Notes: generated from the sequence alone by a model not told the origin. Shown: positions 32,230-45,129, counted from the first letter of the stretch. The stretch: 64,000 nucleotides of DNA from Tretioscincus oriximinensis (GCA_022410635.1 JAJVDF010000419.1:1-64000), one strand, 5' to 3'. Numbers and translations are program-made.

Positions 32230-33600
32230 AGCAGCCATTATTTATTTATTTATTTATTTATATTTATACCCTGCCCCATACTTGAAGATCTATCCCACCC
32301 TATACCCAAAGGTTATATCTCACCCTATACCCAAGGGGCTCAAATCAACTAACAATAAAAGAGGAAATGTTTCTACTTTTTTCCCAACCAAAGGCCAAGG
32401 TTAAAGAAGCATATTTTGAAAAATATTCTGGAAGTGTACGGTAATGGTGTGATGCATCTCAAGGAAGAGACTATCCCATTGTCTGGGGGCAACCACTGAG
32501 AAGGCCCTGCCCCACGTTCTCATGCCTTTTGCTAATGAGAGGGCTGGTAGAATCAGGAGGCCTCCCCTGAAGATCATATGGAATGGGTTGATATGGGAGA
32601 AGTCGTCCCTTTGGGTATCTGGAGCCNAAGTTATTTAGGGCCTTATAAGTTAAGGTTAATTCCTTGAATTGGGCTTGGTAGCAGATTGGCAACCAAACTT
32701 ATAGGGAGGAGTTCAGAACCCCCCTTTAAAAGTAGTTACAGTTGGTTTGCTCCAACCTCCTGTATAAAAGACCCCCTTTGCCAACTAGTCCAAGAGACAT
32801 TTGGAGCTTCTGACCGGCCTTAAGCTCCACCTGAAAGGAGACTAGAACTCTTCTATTAGCCCCTGGGGTGGAGTAACCATTTTTTTGTTAAAGTAAACCA
32901 ATTTGGTTTGCTTTATTCCTCATCTGGAGTGTTTTTGTTTGAAGTTTCTAATCTTAAAGGGTAAACTGATAGCCCCTGGGCATAGACCAGACGCCAAAGC
33001 TTCCCATCCCACAGCAGTGCAATTCTTTCAAGACCAACATGAGATTGCACGGCCAGACAGTCTGGCTGCTGTGTTCTATATCAACTGCAGCTTACAAATC
33101 ATTTTCAATAGAGCATTTTACAATAGTCCAATCTGGAAGTTACCAGAGCATGGATTACTGTGGCCAGGTTGTCCCTTTTCAAATGTGGCCGTAACTGGGG
33201 AACCAGATGTAATTAGAAGTTGGCACTCCTGGCCACCAACTGATCTTGGGAAGGAACACCTCCTCCCATGTGTACACCCTAAGATCTCCTGATGGGGCCC
33301 CCTTGACAATCCCCCCACCTTTACTCATCAAAGGGTGTGTGGGGAGGCCTTCTCTGATAGCCCCCAGGTTGTGGAATGGTTTTCTCTCTGAGGTGTATCA
33401 GGCTCTTTTGTACATTTTTAGAGACCCATTCTTGAGCTTCAGCCAACCCAGCTGTTCAAAAGCACTTTGCAATTAGATAAATGGGACCCATCACCATGTG
33501 GTGAGGAAGAAGCCTTCAGGTGAAAAAATAACTTTGTAAGCCACTTGGAGTCACTTTGGTTGAGAAAAAGTGAAGTATAAAAACCCAGTTTTTCTTGTTT
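32230..33600. repeat. Duplicated non-coding block, also at 48090-49060
   Basis: Contains GGCCAAGGTTAAAGAAGCATAT, GATGCATCTCAAGGA and GAGAAGGCCCTGCCCCA, and ends near GTATAAAAACCCAGTT followed by a pyrimidine microsatellite (33600-33685). The R3 unit has the same order. It resembles a composite of old SINE/LINE pieces. No gene. Confidence 0.55.
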
Positions 33601-34929
33601 TTCTTCTTATTCTTTCCTCTTTTTCTCTTTCATCATATCCTCATCATTCTCTCCTCCTCCTCCTCCTCCTTCTCCTTCTTCTGTTTAGTACTTTGGAACT
33701 TTGCAAGATGTAACTCCTTCATCCTGAAGACGTTATTTTCCTGAAAATTACTTTTCTTCTGCATTTTTCATTTTATTATTGCTTTATTGGGAAGTGCAAA
33801 CGGTACCCTTCAATGATGAGGCTTTGAATTTGCTTTTGGTCAGTTTCCCCCTTTTCTCAATAAAGAAACAATTTTTTTTACAGCTCTGAAGTTTATTTTT
33901 AGGAATTTTGAACCTGAAGCTTTGGCTACATCTATAGTTAAGTTGGTTGCAGCTTGATAATTTGACTCAAACCATCATTCACAATAACCAACATAGCAAT
34001 ACCTGACAATAGAAAAAGAGTTGGAAAAGGTTGACAAACATCAAGATCTAAAAATCAAAATTCGTATTAAAAATAATAAAAAATAAAAATTCAATAGCTG
34101 CGGCACAAACAGCTGTGGCACCAGTGGCAGCACTTAAAACACAATGCCACCTCGCAAACCTAAATAACATGGGCCNCAAACATCTAAAGGAACGCCTTCT
34201 CTCATACCAACCTACCCTAGTCTTAAGTTTTGCAGGGGCAGAATTCCTGTTTGTACCACCTATTTCAACAGTTAATGGAGTGGGAACCCAGGACTGGGCC
34301 TTCTCAGTGGTTATCCCCAGTCTATGAAATTGTTCCCCCTCGATATGCTTCAGGCACCATCACTGTATTCTTTTAGAAGATCTCTGAAGACGCACCACTT
34401 GGTTGAAGAAGTGTTAGTTCTCTTCCCACTTCTAGATACTGTTTTATACTGTTTTTAACGTAAATTTTGTATCAATATTTTTATTGTTGGCCGCTCGAAG
34501 GCCTTTGGGTATAGGGTGTGGTATAAATATAAACAAACAGAGCCTGGTGATACAAGACCATATCCTGGAATTTGGGGGGAAAACATGATTTCAATAGTGA
34601 CACGAAAACAGTAGTGACCTGAATGTTGTGATAAACATTGTTTTGTGTAAATCACCATTGTTGTTGCCATCCTCCTCCCCTTCCTCTCAATATATTTCTG
34701 ACTTAAACTGTACACAGCTCAGTGAAGAGCATCTTCCTGGAAAGGAGAAGACACACGTTTGATCCCTAGAAGAAATTATAGTCAAACCGTTACAAGTATC
34801 TGGGTTCCAAGATACCTGCACCAAGATATCTGTGGAGTCATTAAGAGCTTTCTAACGCAAAAGGACCAAACCACAAAAAAGTGTCCACCCAATTATTCCT
34901 GATGAAGCCCTTGCAATAAACTCACCACA

Positions 34930-35330
34930 AAGTTAGGAACATACGAACATAAGAAGAGCCCTGCTGCATTCAGCCACATCCCACCTAGTCCAGCCTTCTG
35001 TCTACAGCTGGGAGTCTGAAGCAGAAGAAGGCAAAGCTTCAGTGGTATTTCAGGAATCCTGAATGTTGTTCTGCCTCAGCGGCATTATCAAGATATCCAT
35101 CCCAGTAGCCATTGACACTCTTGGCTTCCATAAAATGGTCTAATTCTGTCTTAAAGTTACCCAGGCTGCTAGCTACCACTTCCTCTTCCGGAAGTAAATT
35201 AAACAGATGACCCTCTGTGTGAAAGAAAAAAAATACTTTCCCTTGTCTGTCCTCACTCTTCTGCCCATCAGTTTCAAGAAAGGTGATATAGAGAAAATAG
35301 TTTTCCTCTATCTTATCCACCCCATGCATG
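34930..35330 (-). mobile_element. CR1-type LINE 3' end, shared with 50165-50600
   Basis: Same 3' family end (ACATAAGAAGAGCCCTGCTG) and ORF2 C-terminal remnants (LLPEEEVVASSLGNFKTELDHFMEAK). It is present at the same place in both duplication units, so it predates the duplication. Confidence 0.8.
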
Positions 35331-35402
35331 CAAGGAACTGTCTCAGTTCTCCAGGAAAGACCATCCATTCCCACCAAGCCGACAGGTAGAATTGCTGCTT
35401 AC

Positions 35403-35484
35403 GTTTTAGAGGCAGAGTTTGTTCAGGATGGTGGGCAGTCGTGGCCAGAATTAAGGAGAACAACAATGTCCCGAAGGCAGACAT
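35403..35484 (-). CDS. R2 exon: signal peptide
   Basis: ATG at 35484-35482 starts 27 codons plus one base: MSAFGTLLFSLILATTAHHP then EQTLPLK, donor C|GTAAGC (phase 1). There is a clear hydrophobic core and a likely cleavage near ATTA-HH. An upstream in-frame ATG exists in R2 (35493) but is GTG-type in R3, so the conserved inner ATG is chosen. The phase matches the Ig1 exon. Confidence 0.75.
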
Positions 35485-35689
35485 TGCTATCATGTTCTTC
35501 AGCTGGGTCTCAAGGGAAGCTATAGGAGTAATGTCAGAGAAGAAAACCACAGGATTGTGCAAAATGCATGATAAGGAAGGAGGGTCAGATAGATCTCTGT
35601 AGATAGTGTTCACATGTAAAGCTACAAAAACNCNTNTAANCAATATGCATNTATNATAAAAGAAAGCCAAAGAAGGAGATTGGAAGGCC

Positions 35690-36125
35690 TAGAGCAGTGG
35701 TTCCCGACCTTTTTTGGGCCATGCCTCACTTAAGCATCTCTAAAAATCTTTATACCCCACTAACACCACATGGAGGAAGCCTAAAAGGCCATTAGCCTGG
35801 TCTAATAACTCAGGCTGTATCCCCATGAGGAATTTTTACTGAGATGGTAGCAACATCAGGTAGAATCCGCCCCATGAGGTTTCACTAGTTCAGCAATCCA
35901 CTTACTAAAAAGGCTTGTGGTCTTGCATTTTCCAGCCACCACTGTTTGTCCGATTGCATAGCGGACTTATCTAAAATCCGATAAACAGCCTTCATAGGGT
36001 ATTTATTGTACATTTCACAAGACCATAAAATATGTCTCTACAAAAGCTCATGACGTGTCTACGAAAGCTCATACCACCTACCTTTCTCCTGTTAGTCTCC
36101 AAGTGCTGCAAGCCCTCTTCTTGGA
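35690..36125. repeat. hAT-type repeat end plus duplicated upstream block
   Basis: CAGTGGTTCCCGACCTTTTTTGGGCC at 35695 is typical of a hAT-derived repeat. It is followed by the block shared with 5180-5410 and 51095-51320, and the TCTCCTGTTAGTCTCC block. The same order occurs at 50950-51400. Confidence 0.55.
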
Positions 36126-36299
36126 ATTAAGTTGAAATAATAATAAAAAATAGTCTCAGATCAAGAGCTAAGAAACTCTAAGCTTTATCTGCCACATGAT
36201 TACAAAACCTTTTGTAAGCTTCCTGTAAGTGATCACCACAAATGACAGAGCTAGAACTGGAGATGAAACAGAATGATTTTAAGCAGATAATGATTTGCT

Positions 36300-36455
36300 T
36301 ACTAAATAGAAAACGGGAAGGCAGGGATCCTCAAACTTTTTAAATAGGGGGCCAGCTCACTGTTCCTCAGACCGTTGGAGGGCTGGACTATGGTTGGCCG
36401 CCCTGAGACCTTCAGGTACAGGGTGGGATATAAGTACAAATAAATAAATAAGTAA
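36300..36455. repeat. hAT-type fragment and SINE end
   Basis: GGATCCTCAAACTTTTTAAATAGGGGGCCAG is a common hAT-derived repeat motif. It runs into CGCCCTGAGACCTTCAGGTACAGGG...AAATAAATAAATAA, the end of the tRNA-type SINE. Confidence 0.55.
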
Positions 36456-36979
36456 AAACTGTCAATTAAATTATGTTTTCTACTCCTTGGCTGTCTGCAG
36501 AGCCGGATTAAGTTCCCATGGGGCCACAGGCAGATTATCAGTTTGGGGGACCCATGCAATAACACTGAGCNTTGACTATTTGCGTTTTCACAGTGATTCA
36601 ACCCCCATAGAAACTACCCCCAACCAACGAAATAACTTTTTTTNAAAAAGCCTCTCCGAACTTTAAAAAAAATCCTAACTTGTTCTTACCTCGGTTTTCA
36701 GACAGCAGCAGGCTGCCCCTGGTTTTCATTATGCTGGCTAAGGAACAGACGACATTTTGTGACAATATGCTTGACGGTACAGCTTATCATAAAGCATATG
36801 GTTCTCAATTGTCTGCCATGTCAGATGTGGCAAAGATCCCCCTGCCTTTTCAGAATACTATGAGAGTATGAGGATGGCTTTTAATAGACATGCTCAGTGA
36901 TGCCTCTGAAGGAACATGATGGAAGGGAGCTGTTTTTGGGTCGCCTAGTGTCATGAAGTGAACGTCAATAATGTCGATA

Positions 36980-39430
36980 TTATTGGCATAACTGAAACCT
37001 GGGGGACAGAAGAAAACCAATGGGATACAGAAAAGATAGGAAAGGGTGGGGTGTAGCCTTGAATGTTAAAGAAGAGATTGAATCCTACGACCTGGAATTT
37101 CCAGGTAAAACAGACTCATTCACAGAAGCACTGTGGATAACATTATCAGGTCAGAAAACAAGTCTAATATTGGGAGTATGCTACCGGCCTCCTAACCAAA
37201 CACCTGAAAGCGATACTCATTTGGAACATGAGGTCACTGAAGCTTCCAAAAAAGGAAGGGTTGTAATAATGGGAGACTTCAACTATCCACACATTATTTG
37301 GGTAAACTCTTGTTCAACTCATGAAAAAGAAATAAAACAGACATGCTAACTGATTGCTTCCTAGAGCAGGTGGTTTTAGAACCAACTAAGGGCAAGGAAA
37401 TTCAAAAATTCCAGTCCCTTCAAAAAGCATGGAAATTGTTTGCAAATACAATATTGGAAGCTCAAATAAAATGCATTCCAAGAGAAGAAAGGGTTGCNCC
37501 AAGTCCAAGAAGACACCCGTATGGCTTATCACTGCAGTAAGGGAAGTAATTAGATTGAAGAGAAACTCATTTAAAAAGAGGAAGGCTTGTCCTAGTGAGG
37601 AAAACAGAAGGGAGCACAAACTGTGGCAAACCAAATNCAAGGTGATAGTCAGGGATGCAAAGAAAAACTTTGGGAAGCAAATTGCAAAAAATATTAAAAC
37701 AAATAATAAGGATTTTTTTCAAATACATCAGAAATAAGAATCCTACCAGGAAAGCAGTCGGACCACTAGACAGCAATGGACAAAAGGGCATAATCAAGGA
37801 GGACGTGGAGATTGCAGAGAGGTTAAATAAATGTTTTGCTTCAATTTTCACTGAAGAAGACAGAAGGTAATTACCTGCAACAGATTTAGTCTTATCAGGA
37901 AGAACGCCAGAGGAATAGATTGAATGGTAATCTTCAAAAAAGGATCTCGGGCTGATCCCAGAAATTATAGACCCCTCAGTTTAACATCAGTTCCAGGTAA
38001 AGTGTTGGAAACAATAATTAAGGACAAAATTACTAAACACATGGAGAAGCACGCATTGCTGAATGAAATTCGGCATGGCTTCTGCAAAGATAAATCATGC
38101 CTTACTAACTTGCTAGAATTCTTTGAGAGTGTTAACAAACATGCAGATAAAGGGGATCCAGTTGATATTGTCTATCTAGATTTTCAGAAGGTTTTTGATA
38201 AAAGTCTTATCAAAGGGTTCTAAAAAAGCTCCATACTCATGGTATAAGAGGACAGACTTTGTCCTGGATTGGAAACTGGCTAAAAGATAGAAAACAGAGG
38301 GTAGTATTAAATGGACAGTTCTCTGAGTGGAAAGAGGTAAGAAGTGGGGTACCCCAGGGATCTGTACTGGGACCTTTGCTTTTCAATATATTTATAAATG
38401 ATCTGGATGCCGAGGTAAATAGTGAAGTAGCCAAGTTTGCTGATGACACTAAACTGTTCAGGGTAGTGAAAACTGAAAATGATTGTAAGGCATTCCAGAG
38501 TGATTTATTGAAATTGGGTGAGTGGGCATCAAAGTGGCAAATGCAGTTCAATTTAAGCCAGTGCAAGGTCATGCACATTGGGGCAAATAACCCCAACTAC
38601 TCCTACCACCTGGTGGGAACCAAACTTTCTGTTAATTGAGGAAGAAAATGTCAATCCAGTGTGCAGCAGCAGCAAAAAAGGCAAATTCCATGTTGGGGAT
38701 AATTAGGAACNGAATTGAAACAAGTCAGCAAATGTTGTTTTGCCTCTTTATAAATCTGTGGTGAGGCCACATTTGGAATACTGTGTTCAATTCTGGTCAC
38801 CACATTTTAAGTGGGATATTTTGGAACTGGAGAAGGTGCAGAAAAGGNCAACAAAAATGGTCAAGGGTCTGGAGCACCTCTCTTATGAAGTCAGGCTACA
38901 ATGTCTGGGCCTCTTCAGCCTCGAAAGGCGACGTTTGAGAGGTGATCTGATCGAAGTGTACAAAATCATGCAAGGGATGGACAGGGTGAATAGAGAAAAA
39001 ATGTTTTCTCAATCAGACAACACAAGGACCAGAGGGCACTTCTTAAAACGGATGGGTAGCAAAGTGAGAACAGACTAAAGGAAAGTATTTTTTCACCCAG
39101 AGGGTCATCAGCCTGTGGAATTTACTTCCTGAAGAGGTAGTGGTAGCTAACAGCTTGGATAGTTTCAAGACAGGACTAGACAGGTTTATGGACACCAAGG
39201 GTATAAATGGATACTAGGATGGATGTCTGGATGTTGCCTCNGGGATGGAGCAACAGGCAGGATTCCTGAAATACCATTTGCAGGGAGTCATGAACAGGAG
39301 CATATTTTGCTTTACTCTGTTCGGACTGCCCAGGTGCATCTGGTGGGCCTCTGTGTGACACAGAATGCTGGACTACATGGGCTCTGGCCTGATCCAGGAN
39401 GGCTCTTCTTATGTTCTTATGTTCTATGGT
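36980..39430 (+). mobile_element. CR1-type LINE ORF2, near complete, dead
   Basis: Order of motifs: endonuclease (GYRKDRKGWGVAL, GVCYRPPNQTPE, MGDFNYPHI), linker (37350-37870), reverse transcriptase ([63 protein letters not shown]) and the C-terminal domain, then a 3' end at about 39428. FADD is the catalytic motif and is intact, but frameshifts and stops break the ORF at least four times. Best RT copy in the window. Confidence 0.9.
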
Positions 39431-39489
39431 CAAAGATATATTCTGGAGTATAGAAAATTGACTCTTCGGAGAGAATATCCGAGACATTA

Positions 39490-39955
39490 AAAAAAATAAG
39501 AATAAATACTTGAATTAAACAGTTAATATCTGTGACATGTATAATACATGTTTAAGAATTCAAACAAATGGACAAGAAGTAATTGGATTAGATATGTGCT
39601 AAAATTTATGCAGATTTATTTGGTACGGGGGGGGGGAAATGACTATATTACATGGGTAAAAAAATTAATTTAAATATTAAAAATTATTGGGAGAAGTTGC
39701 TTAATTATAAGGATAGTCAAGGAGCAGGATCTGAATGGAATATTATATGTAAAGAAATATTACAATGCTGGAAAAATGGTAATAATGTCATAAAATATGT
39801 TTAGATAGGGGAAGGGGATAGGGAGACGGGAAGGTAGGCTGTATATATTCTTTATCTGTTTGTTTCTTTTGTTCTAATTTATGTTGTTTGTTCTTTTTTG
39901 TTGTATAACATCATATATACATATATAAATACTGTTTTATAAAACTCAAACACTG
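39490..39955 (+). mobile_element. Probable L1-like 3' fragment
   Basis: AT-rich sequence with remnants like LGEVA-type and ACAATGCTGGAAAAATGGTAA, then TTTGTTCTTTTTTGTTGTATAA. It resembles the ends of the L1 copies at 3.4 and 43.6 kb, but without a firm protein motif. Confidence 0.35.
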
Positions 39956-39974
39956 AGACCAGGTTTTAATGAGT

Positions 39975-40137
39975 TTTATTAGCTCTTGGGGGGAGGGGAG
40001 GCTGAATAAGGAAAGTATTATGCATAGAACAAAGAGGTTAGAGATTGATCATTCTGTCACTGTTGAGATTTTCAGTTACAAATTTGTTCTCGATCCAGAG
40101 CACAGGGNGATGTTGAACCAATGGTGAACTGCAAAAT
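39975..40137 (-). other. R3 3'-terminal exon with poly(A) signal
   Basis: Acceptor CTTTTTTGTTTAG is followed by ATTTTGCAGTTCACCATTGG. AATAAA occurs at 39980-39975 (CTAATAAAACTC). Because the tail exon has an in-frame stop at 41689, this exon should be 3'UTR. Conserved with 17113-17456. Confidence 0.65.
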
Positions 40138-40149
40138 CTAAACAAAAAA

Positions 40150-41660
40150 GTAACAAGAATGTTAACATATTGTTTTCTTCCATTTCTAGTAGTTGATCAT
40201 AAGTTGCCTCTCTGATTGAATGTTGGAAGAAAGTTGCTACCACAGGAATGGAGTGCCCTCTGAGCGAAGGAATTTTTATTTAATTAGTTTTATTCTCTGA
40301 ATCGAGGGAACGATTACCCAGAGAGGGCTGAATTATTTTTTTCATACCTTATACAAAATATTGGTTGCCTTTAAGCANACCTGCTGTGGCATTACATTGT
40401 CCTGATGAAATTAAAGCAGTCACTTCAGTTTGTTATTGTGCAGCTGGGTTAGGAACTATGCTATATAAAATTATGATGCGTTATTCCAAGTACTATGGTA
40501 GAGTGTAGATGCCTGGAAATGTGGGTATGGATTTTGCGGCACTCCCACCAGCACAACGTGCACTGGGGGACTTTCCTCCTGGGGTGGCCGCTTCAAGGGC
40601 CTTCTGGTCTGCTGCCCCACTGTTATCATGATTAAACACAGCATGAACATGTTCCCAGCAAGATGGGATGAGAACTTTGTGAGTGACCTCATTGGTCCAG
40701 TTTGGTCCACTTATTGGTGACTAACTGGCTTTTCCATCACTTAATCACATTAGAATTGTGATAAGCAGGACAGGCTTTATTTATATTACTGTAATATATA
40801 TACTAGTGGAATTGGCCCATGCCTTACAGTAATGTAATGAGCTCTAGCCCCTCATCCCTTTTGCTCCAATCCATTCCTCCACCAATTTTCTCCCTCCCTT
40901 GCCCTCCCACCTCCTTTTCACTTGGTTCTTTGTTTTATTACTTCTTTCTTTACATTTCCTTTTCCTTCCTTCTTCCTTTNCTTTTTAATTTTTCTTCTTT
41001 ATCATCCTTCATTCTCTTCCATTTTTCATCCATCCATTCTTTTTTNCCCCTTTCCTTCCTTCCCTCCCACAACTGGTCCCAATCTGAACCCTCCGGTATT
41101 CCACTTCTCACATCTTTCCTCCCAGAGAACTGCTCATTTATTTCTTCCGTTTTCTGTCTTTTAGCCAGTTTCTAACTCTGGTCTCCGGAGGCTGCCAAAG
41201 TTCCAAGCTCTGTCATTGGCTATTATACCTCAGAATGTTGAACTCTCCCACATACCTTTTATTACTTTTGGTATAGTATAGATAAGAATCCTCAGGTACA
41301 ATGGGAAGGGGAGCCCTAGTGTGTAACGGGGAATCAAGAATAGTATAATGTCTGGATAATATTACATTCTTGTTAGGTTCTCAAGGATGTCCTTAAATAT
41401 TTCTTGATACTTTTGGTGTCATTAAATGCACTAATAGGTCATTACATGCACCTGTGGTGACAGTGCTTGTTAGTTTCCNGTCTTTGGAATCTGGAGCGGT
41501 ATGAGGTTCTAGAAATCCTGCCAGAAGCTTTAATGGGTATGGAAAGAGGAATGTNCTTCTGGTGCAGCTTATAATGCCTGCAGCTCCTGCTGAAATTCCT
41601 CTTTTTCACATCCATTCAACTGAAAAAACTTCTGTGAGTTTTCTGTGGTAACTTTGACTT
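40150..41660. other. R3 intron, no gene recognised
   Basis: 40190-40780 aligns with 17490-18110 of the R2 unit. 40850-41150 is T/C-rich with low complexity. 41320-41450 aligns with 19480-19590. No exon found. Confidence 0.5.
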
Positions 41661-41662
41661 AC

Positions 41663-41743
41663 CTGCTCCTGGAATCTTCTGAATGCTACTAGCTCATTTC
41701 ATAGCGTTCGATGTAAGTTTCTGTATTACTATCTCTTTCATCC
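41663..41743 (-). CDS. R3 exon: cytoplasmic tail
   Basis: The exon is 81 bases with acceptor AATATTGCAG and donor GAGCAG|GTAAGT. Read in phase 2 after the TM exon it gives RDERDSNTETYIERYEMS and TAG at 41689-41691. Two tyrosines (TYIER, RYEMS) are present, but neither fits ITIM or ITSM spacing. The stop lies before a perfectly good donor, so the original tail was probably longer, as in R4. Confidence 0.65.
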
Positions 41744-42766
41744 CTGCAATATTTTGTAAAATTTTAGTTATTACATANCATTTCAGTTGTTTCCATGTTG
41801 CTGTTTTCTCGTTACTTGTTTGTGAAAGGAATTATTTGCATTATTACCAGTTTGTACCTGTAACTATATTCCATTTCTTATCCGTTGCTCTATTATTCCT
41901 CTTTCCCTTGGACTTCCAACCTTTCTTTTAGCTTCCTCAGTGCTCTACTCGATACCAGTCTGTATTTTGTGATGAATTTTTTGGGGAACCTAGAAAGTGT
42001 TTCTCCTCATCCTATTATCCAAACTGCATTATTTTTATTTATCTCCCAGTGCTTTGGTTATTAGGTGTCTCTCCTGGACATGTAGGAGGCAGATGATGTC
42101 CATGTTGAATGAATCACAAAGCAGTCAACTGGGATACGATGGTGTGGGGGGTACCCATTGGATGGCAGCGCAGATGCTGTGCAGCAACATCCCCGCACAG
42201 CACGTATGCAAATTTGCATATGCATACCGGATGTCTTGTGCTTCTTGCATGCAAAGTGTCAAATGCCACAGACAAATGAGGGCCATTCCATGGTAACGTA
42301 CGTTATGAACAGATAAGAAAATGAAATGTTCCATTTAAAATTTAAAGGGAAATTACAAGGGAATGTGAATGATTAGAGGACTATTTGATGGATCTGCATA
42401 TGCTTTATCTCCATTTGGAAAAAAAGTTTGAAGGTCAACAGAAATTACTTATTTTATTGTATATTTTGTCCTGTTAACTAGAATGACCCACCACCACATT
42501 TAGGAAGCAGGTAAAATGCAGAGGGCCCACAGCTTGCACTTCAGGGCCCATTTGACGTCAGGCAAGTTGGTACCCTGGCCAGTCCGTCTCACAAGGCTGG
42601 TTTTGGCACCTTTCAAATGGTTATCTGTAGCAGCTGCTCTCTTTATAATAATCTTGGTCAAGCAGGTGCATAACTCACCTACTCAAGGAGCCTAGTTTAT
42701 TGTTTAGCTTAAGCGTACACTTGATAGCTACATCTCAAATGCACCCGAGGCTCTCCAGCTCAGTAC

Positions 42767-42869
42767 CTGCTACTCCTTGACTGACGCTTCTTGATGACAA
42801 AACAAGCAGCAGCGATTCCCAGCAAGATGATGAGGCGCCAAGCAATACAGGCACCAACGATGTAGATCC
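42767..42869 (-). CDS. R3 exon: transmembrane segment with arginine
   Basis: The exon is 103 bases, phase 1 to 2, acceptor CATTTTTTAATAG, donor AGCAG|GTACTG. It encodes GIYIVGACIAWRLII, then LLGIAAACFVIKKRQSRSS. Arginine is at the centre of the hydrophobic span. The end KRQSR is identical to R1. The segment is 31 of 34 residues identical to R2 by eye. Confidence 0.85.
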
Positions 42870-42959
42870 CTATTAAAAAATGGACATTAAATGTGTGTGT
42901 TTGTTTGCTCCTTATTGAATTTCTAGCATTTATCCTAAAGTCTACTTTTTTCACCTTAA

Positions 42960-43110
42960 ACCAGTATGGTCCAACCTTTTTGTACCCGAGGCCCGATCAA
43001 ACATTACAGCAGTGTGAGGGCCAGAGTGACATCACTTCCTGAACTGCCCAGGAAGTAACATCACTTCCTGGGCAGGGCAGGAAGTGATGTCACTTGGGAT
43101 GCCATTACCA
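42960..43110. repeat. GGAAGTGATGTCAC-type repeats and hAT-type motif
   Basis: GTATGGTCCAACCTTTTTGTACC (hAT-repeat style) is followed by three near copies of the GGAAGTGATGTCACTT unit, as at 6715-6860. Confidence 0.5.
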
Positions 43111-43559
43111 GAAGCAGTTTCCGGAAGTGGCATTGTCGAATGTTGCCATCTTGGGAAAATGGGCGGCGGGCTACAAGCTAAACAGTTCAAAATGGTTGCT
43201 TTTTCTATTCTACCATCAGAACCTTTGGATCTGCTGTTAGTCCAGTGATTGCTCAAGTGAACCACAGTAGCATGAAAATAATGTTTGCTTTCTAGTTCTG
43301 GTTTGGCAGAGAACTAATTTTTCCACCCAGCAAATTTGGCCACTGAAATGAGTCCCCCAAACTCTATGATCCTAGGAACTTCAGAATACGCTGGCCATAG
43401 AAGATTGAGATACCTGACTCTGAAGATCAGGCAAACAACCGTCACTCACACGTTCCCTTCTTTCTAATTTTTTTTAAAAAGGCCTATCTGTTGCAACACT
43501 AGATCGAGATAAATTAGCTGAAAATGGAATAATAACTATCCCAAACTGCTATAATTTAG

Positions 43560-44480
43560 GTAATCTCATTTCCAGACAATAATTTTAGGGGACAACAAAT
43601 GTTTGCAAATAACACAAGCTAGGAATTTGATGGTGCAGAGAATCTATAACACATGCATGCAAAATACCCATCTAGAAGAGTTATTTGAGGAAAAATTAAA
43701 ATATATAAAAGGAATAGCAGGGAAGGTGTTTATAATCTTAAACCACTTTCCATATGATAATTCAGACTTTCTCACACAAAAATGGGAAATGGATATAAAT
43801 ATTACGAATCAAAAAATGAAAAAAAATTGGGAAAGCATTGCGAGTATAAAAAATACAAGGGTTAAGGAACTTCAAATGAAAGTAATGATGCGTTGGTATT
43901 GAATGCCAAAAATTATTGCCAACTTCATCCCTAATGCATCACCATTATGCTGGCATGGATGTGGACAGTAGAGTACGTTATTGCACATGATATGGGAATG
44001 TCCAGAAATACAAAATGTTTGGAATGAAATTTGGGGATGGATAGAAAGAATATTAGGATACANTGTAAGAAAAACAAAAGGTGCATGTATAACCCAAGAT
44101 ATAGATATATAGATAAATATAAATACGGACAAATATTTACTCCATCAGATGATTATGGCAGCCCAGGCTTTTATAGTTCTGGGATGGAAAGATAAAAATA
44201 AAAGACAGATGGACTTTTGGCGGCATTATTTATGAGATCAAATGATTATAAAGATAGCAATGAGTGTGTAAATAAAGATAATAGGGATAATTGGATGGGT
44301 AACTGGGCAAAATTGATAATATATAATCAACAATATAGGTGGGGGGCATGAATTATTAAATGTTATAAAACTGGTCTTAAGATAATGAGAAATTAAACAT
44401 AAAGGTACCTTTTATCTATGGGGGGAGGGGAAAACATGAAATATCCAAGAAACATGGATTATGAGAACTGTATATTAATG
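43560..44480 (+). mobile_element. L1-like LINE, ORF2 C-terminal fragment
   Basis: The + frame at 43603-43902 and its frameshifted continuation encode the L1 ORF2 end: KWEMDINI, NWESIASIKNTRVKELQMKVMMRWY, then ASPLCWH-CG, LHMIWECPEIQNVWNEI and FIVLGWKDKNKRQMDFWRHYL. At least three breaks. It lies in the R3 intron between Ig2 and TM; R2 has none here. Confidence 0.75.
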
Positions 44481-44555
44481 TAAATATCAAAAACTGTTGC
44501 AACTCTTCTTCAGGTCACCCACATGTTCATAGATCTGTGGGCCTCACACACTCAC

Positions 44556-44858
44556 CTGGGTGTACTGAATCCTGNACGGGACTTGGCTCCAAACAGTAGC
44601 CGTGGTCATAGTAATCTTCGCATGTAGAATGAATGCAAGTCCAGACCCCATACGAGGTGCTCCCAAAAGGTTTTATAGATATGCTAATGTTCGTTAGCCG
44701 GTTGTTGTTTAGGTCAAACATATATTCATCAGTTCCATTTAATAACCACGTGCCGGGAAGATCAGCTGCATTATCTATTGTGTTATTACAAATCTTACAG
44801 AAAAGATCTACTTCCTGACCTTCTAAAGGAAATTCTGTAGAGGAACTGACACCTGAAT
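44556..44858 (-). CDS. R3 exon: Ig-like domain 2
   Basis: The exon is 303 bases, phase 1 at both ends, acceptor CTTTTTTCCAG and donor G|GTGAGT. It encodes 101 residues: DLFCKICNNT (CxxCN), TWLLNGTDE (C-strand W and sequon), NISISIKPFG, YGVWTCIHSTCEDYYDHGYCLEPS. One ambiguous base (44575). The same unusual second cysteine pair as in R2 and R4. Confidence 0.85.
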
Positions 44859-45129
44859 CTGGAAAAAAGAAGATATGTCTGCAGAGCCCACTTTCTCATA
44901 ATTGATTCCTCTTCTTTTATGCTTTCCATCTACTAAACACATAATGAGTGGGCCCAGTTCAAGAAGATCCTATTCAACTCTGCATTCCTGGTCATGTTGT
45001 GGCCTCTGCCATGCTGGTAGCTGTATGGACCTAGGTTCTAAGGCCTCATCCCCACTTACATTTTACAGTGCAGTCGAGTCACCGTGCCAAATCCTCACTT
45101 GCGCTTGTTTGAAGCACAACGGCAGCACT

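Larger units (their letters stand above)
17113..35484 (-). other. Receptor R2 locus: two-Ig-domain receptor with TM arginine
   Basis: Six minus-strand exons are recognised: signal 35403-35484, Ig1 30326-30634, Ig2 27930-28226, TM 23756-23858, tail 19656-19757 and 3'-terminal 17113-17456. All internal borders are AG/GT and phases agree (1, 1-1, 1-1, 1-2). The product is a type I membrane protein of roughly 290 residues with a central TM arginine and no ITIM, so it is predicted to pair with an ITAM adaptor. Introns are swollen by CR1 copies, a solo LTR, a hAT element and SINEs. Compared with R4 the tail exon has a one-base deletion, so R2 has a shortened, altered C-terminus. R3 is its closest paralog. 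Confidence 0.75.
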
